A stretch of DNA of 6,138 nucleotides from Rhodospirillaceae bacterium CCH5-H10 (GTDB lineage Bacteria > Pseudomonadota > Alphaproteobacteria > Reyranellales > Reyranellaceae): positions 1 through 6,138 of the forward strand of contig LSKJ01000256.1 in the NCBI GenBank assembly GCA_001557035.1. The letters run 5' to 3'. The position numbers and the translations under genes are program-made. Position 1 is the first letter of the stretch, and each line of letters starts with the position of its first letter. Shown here in pieces: positions 3,870-6,138 of the stretch. The notes under the pieces are model-generated. The model did not search any database and was not told where the DNA came from. It saw only the letters and a program-made list of their open reading frames with translations.

Positions 3870-6138
3870 CTAGGACGCGGCTTCGGCCTGGTTCACCGCG
3901 ATGCGCTGCGCGGCAACCTGTTCGACGGCAGCGCGCACCTCGGGACGGCTGGCCAGCAGCTTGTTGAAGTCCCGGCGGTACAACACCAGCAGGTGGGTGT
4001 AGCCGCTCGCCACCACGTCGGCGTTGCGCGGCTGGGCGCTGAGCAGGCCCATCTCGCCGAAGAAATCGCCCTCCTTCAGGGTCACGACGATCGTCCTTGT
4101 ATGAACCGTCACCTCGCCCGCCGCCACGAAGTACATGGCATCGGGAGGACCACCGACCTTGATGATCGTCTCCCCTGGGAACGCGACCAGGGCGCGCAGC
4201 CGCTTGCCGACCTCGACGATCGTGGGCTTGTCGAGCGCGGCGAACAGCGACACGCGACCGATCATCGCCTGCAGTTCGAGCCCGAGATCGAGCGGCGGAC
4301 GCTGGCTCACCGCCCCGCGCCGTTCGGCAAGCTTGTCGCGCAGGTCGTTGTAGACCTCGCGGCTGATGATGCCTTCATGCAGGCGGCGGATGTATTCCGT
4401 GCCCTCGAAGCGAATGGCGGCACGTTCGAGCTGGCGCTGCTGCACCGATTCGGAATAGCCGGGATATTGCAGCGACAAAGCCTTGAGAGCGCCTTCGACG
4501 CCGCGCTGACGATTGCCGATCACCGCGGCGAGACTGGCCTCCGCATCGTGTCCCAGCAGGTCCGCGATCGAATTGGCATTGAAGGTCGTGAGTTCGCTGA
4601 GGACGCTGAGCGACACCATCAGGATCTCGAAGCGGTCGGCCAGCCGGTCGGTCAGCATGCGTTCGAAGCCGAAGCGCCGATGCAGCCACAATGCGAAGCG
4701 GAACCCCCGGTCCGGGCGCGAGATTTCCTCCAGCCACTCCTCGTACCCCTCGACGCCCTTGTCGCGAACCGTGTCGATGAGCCGGTCCGCGCTCGCCGCC
4801 AGGACCGCCACCATGCGGCGCGACAGGATCTGCTGCTCGAACAGTTCGAGATACAGTTCCTTCTCGCGCGTGCAGAGGGTCACCAGCCCGATCTTCACCC
4901 GTTCGTCGAGATCGAGTGCCAGTTCCGGCGGCACGGGCTCGACCGCTGGATCGCCGGCCGAGGCCGGATCCACCGCGAAGCCGCTGGTACGTTCATTGTG
5001 CTGACGGATGATCTGCTGGAGATGCTTCTCGACGTTGATGCGCGAGAGTGCCAGGACGCGATCGCGCAGCGCCAGTTCGAGGCGGCTGAGCTTGTCCAGC
5101 CCGAACAGGTGCATGACCAGGCCCAGCGTGGTCGCGTTCACGAACAACGTAAACAGCACGAACAGCACCGCCGAGATGGCAATGAAGTCGCGTATCGGCT
5201 CGGGAAGCCGCTCGTTGCCGGCGGCGACCATAGCCAGCACGATCGTCACCGCACCGCGCAGGCCGCCCCACACCAGGATCGCCTTGTAGCGACGGTTCAC
5301 CGGCTGGACGAGCTTGAAGGTCTCCAGCACCGGCAGCATGCCGAACACGACCAGCGCGCGGGCCGAGAAGGCGCCGATGGCGACGGCGAGAACGCCCCAG
5401 ACGTAGAGCCACGTGATCTTCAGCAGCACGTCGGCGGCAACCATCGAGGCCAGCACGAAGATGAGGCAGTTCGCCCAGAACTCGAGCTGCGCCCAGACCT
5501 GTCGCAGCGCGGTCCATTGCCTCGGATGGAGATGCGTCGGCCCGTAGGCCGCGACGGTAAGCGCCGCCATCACGACCGAGACCACGCCGGAGACGTGGAT
5601 ATAGCGATCCGCGATGATGAAGCTGAGATAGCAGAGGCTTACCGTCACCGAGGCGATGGCCGCATCGGATTCGCCCAGCCGCGGCAGGATCATGATGGCC
5701 ACGCGCGCCATCGCGAAGCCCAGCACGAGGCCGCCCACGAACTCGCGCAGGAACACGCCCACCGCCGAGGTCGGATCGGCCGGTATGCCGCCCCCATCGG
5801 TCGAGGCCCGGGCAACCAGGATGCCCATGAACAGGCCGAACGCGGCGATCGCGACCGCGTCGTTCAGCAGCGATTCGCCTTCCGCCAGGATCGACAGCCG
5901 TTTGGGCGCGCCGACATCGCGGAAGATGCCGATGACGGCCGCCGGATCGGTCGTCGACACCACGGCCCCCAGCAGCAGGCAGACCACGATGTCCATGCCG
6001 GTCGCGAGGTGCACGACACCCGCGACGCAGGCGATACAGACCAGCACCGCGACGATCGCCAGCAGCAGCACCGCGTGGATCTCGTCCATCAGGCGCCGTA
6101 CGTCGATCGTGAGGCCCGCCGTGAACAGTAGCGGCGGG
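3870..6138 (-). CDS. CPA1-family Na+/H+ antiporter with C-terminal cyclic-nucleotide-binding-like domain (partial, N terminus off the right edge)
   Basis: Role: probable inner-membrane cation/proton exchanger for pH and Na+ (or K+) homeostasis. Seen: 755 residues in an open frame from the right edge to a stop at 3870. The visible part begins PPLLFTAGLTIDVRRL, a mid-domain CPA1 motif, so the true start lies outside; the first internal ATG at 6089 is not the start. About ten hydrophobic segments lie between residues 20 and 345. Exchanger motifs include STTDPAAVIGIF (61-72), AEGESLLNDAVA (85-96) with the paired N92-D93 of electroneutral CPA1 antiporters, and WGGLRGAVTI (290-299) with R294. Residues 346-620 are a long charged, mostly helical cytosolic region. 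Residues about 622-740 (bases 3918-4274) resemble a cyclic-nucleotide-binding domain: FPGETIIKVGGPPDAMYFV, then GDFFGEMGLL (690-699) and PRNADVVA (703-710). The phosphate-cassette Glu (E695) and Arg (R704) are retained, so ligand binding is possible. The same general architecture is known from plant SOS1 and sperm NHE-type exchangers. Ion specificity cannot be read. Confidence 0.93.
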   Translation of the reverse strand, partial: PPLLFTAGLTIDVRRLMDEIHAVLLLAIVAVLVCIACVAGVVHLATGMDIVVCLLLGAVVSTTDPAAVIGIFRDVGAPKRLSILAEGESLLNDAVAIAAFGLFMGILVARASTDGGGIPADPTSAVGVFLREFVGGLVLGFAMARVAIMILPRLGESDAAIASVTVSLCYLSFIIADRYIHVSGVVSVVMAALTVAAYGPTHLHPRQWTALRQVWAQLEFWANCLIFVLASMVAADVLLKITWLYVWGVLAVAIGAFSARALVVFGMLPVLETFKLVQPVNRRYKAILVWGGLRGAVTIVLAMVAAGNERLPEPIRDFIAISAVLFVLFTLFVNATTLGLVMHLFGLDKLSRLELALRDRVLALSRINVEKHLQQIIRQHNERTSGFAVDPASAGDPAVEPVPPELALDLDERVKIGLVTLCTREKELYLELFEQQILSRRMVAVLAASADRLIDTVRDKGVEGYEEWLEEISRPDRGFRFALWLHRRFGFERMLTDRLADRFEILMVSLSVLSELTTFNANSIADLLGHDAEASLAAVIGNRQRGVEGALKALSLQYPGYSESVQQRQLERAAIRFEGTEYIRRLHEGIISREVYNDLRDKLAERRGAVSQRPPLDLGLELQAMIGRVSLFAALDKPTIVEVGKRLRALVAFPGETIIKVGGPPDAMYFVAAGEVTVHTRTIVVTLKEGDFFGEMGLLSAQPRNADVVASGYTHLLVLYRRDFNKLLASRPEVRAAVEQVAAQRIAVNQAEAAS
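3918..4274 (-). other. Cyclic-nucleotide-binding-like domain of the antiporter
   Basis: This region encodes visible residues about 622-740. It shows the beta-roll pattern of CRP/HCN-type domains: a short helix (SLFAALDKPTIVEVGKRL), the PGE turn, a Gly-rich turn before MYFVAAGEV, and the phosphate-binding cassette FGEMGLLSAQPRNADV. The conserved Gly-Glu and Arg of the cassette are present. No DNA-binding helix-turn-helix follows, so it is a sensor tail and not a transcription factor. cAMP, cGMP or no nucleotide could be the ligand. Confidence 0.85.

Noticed and set aside
1933..3873. A long plus-strand open frame (646 codons) opposite gatA and gatC
   Set aside because: Low-complexity Arg/His/Ala-rich translation, no motif, and fully antisense to two recognised genes. 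It is a codon-bias shadow.
3870..6089. The ATG at 6089 as the start of the antiporter
   Set aside because: The frame continues upstream to the window edge with PPLLFTAGLTIDVRRL, a conserved internal CPA1 segment, so the protein is truncated by the window and does not start there.
3993..6131. A very long plus-strand open frame (712 codons) opposite the antiporter gene
   Set aside because: Its translation is rich in Arg, His, Asp and Gln with no hydrophobic core or family motif, typical of the antisense shadow of a GC-rich gene. The minus strand encodes an unmistakable exchanger.
1..6138. tRNA or rRNA genes, CRISPR array, insertion sequence or attachment site
   Set aside because: No cloverleaf, regularly spaced long repeats, transposase or integrase sequence, or terminal inverted repeats were seen. 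The gaps between genes total under 300 bases and show only the short structures listed.

Overview
The window is a GC-rich, densely coding stretch of a bacterial chromosome. Every supportable gene lies on the minus strand, so biological reading order runs from the right edge to the left edge. The protein families, codon use (strong G/C at third positions) and the style of the GatC and GatA proteins suggest an alphaproteobacterium, perhaps a Rhodospirillales- or Reyranella-like soil or water organism. That placement is inference from protein character and was not checked against a database.

In transcription order the layout is as follows. (1) 6138-3870: a large CPA1-type Na+/H+ (cation/proton) antiporter, cut at its N terminus by the window edge. 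It has a membrane exchanger domain, a long helical cytosolic region and a C-terminal cyclic-nucleotide-binding-like domain. (2) 3792-3475: gatC. (3) 3471-1999: gatA, 3 bases after gatC. GatC and GatA are subunits of the tRNA-dependent amidotransferase that makes Gln-tRNA(Gln) and/or Asn-tRNA(Asn). (4) 1900-917: a periplasmic solute-binding protein of the Bug/TctC (tripartite tricarboxylate transporter) family with a probable Tat-like signal peptide. (5) 817-1: an amidohydrolase of the N-acyl-D-amino-acid deacylase type, cut at its C terminus by the left edge.

The genes appear to form three units. The antiporter is probably independent. gatC and gatA are a tight translationally coupled pair, but gatB, which often follows gatA, is not the next gene. 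Instead a GC-rich hairpin sits just after the gatA stop, followed by the binding protein and amidohydrolase, which look like a small catabolic unit (capture a solute, then hydrolyse an amide-type substrate). No membrane subunits (TctA/TctB) for the binding protein are visible.

The intergenic gaps are all short (3 to 99 bases) and hold Shine-Dalgarno sequences and a few inverted repeats. There are no tRNA or rRNA genes, CRISPR arrays, insertion sequences or phage genes. I see no clearly new biological system. The items most worth a second look are the antiporter with its cyclic-nucleotide-binding-like tail, the orphan binding protein paired with the amidohydrolase, the extra segment in GatC, and the palindrome covering the amidohydrolase ribosome-binding site.
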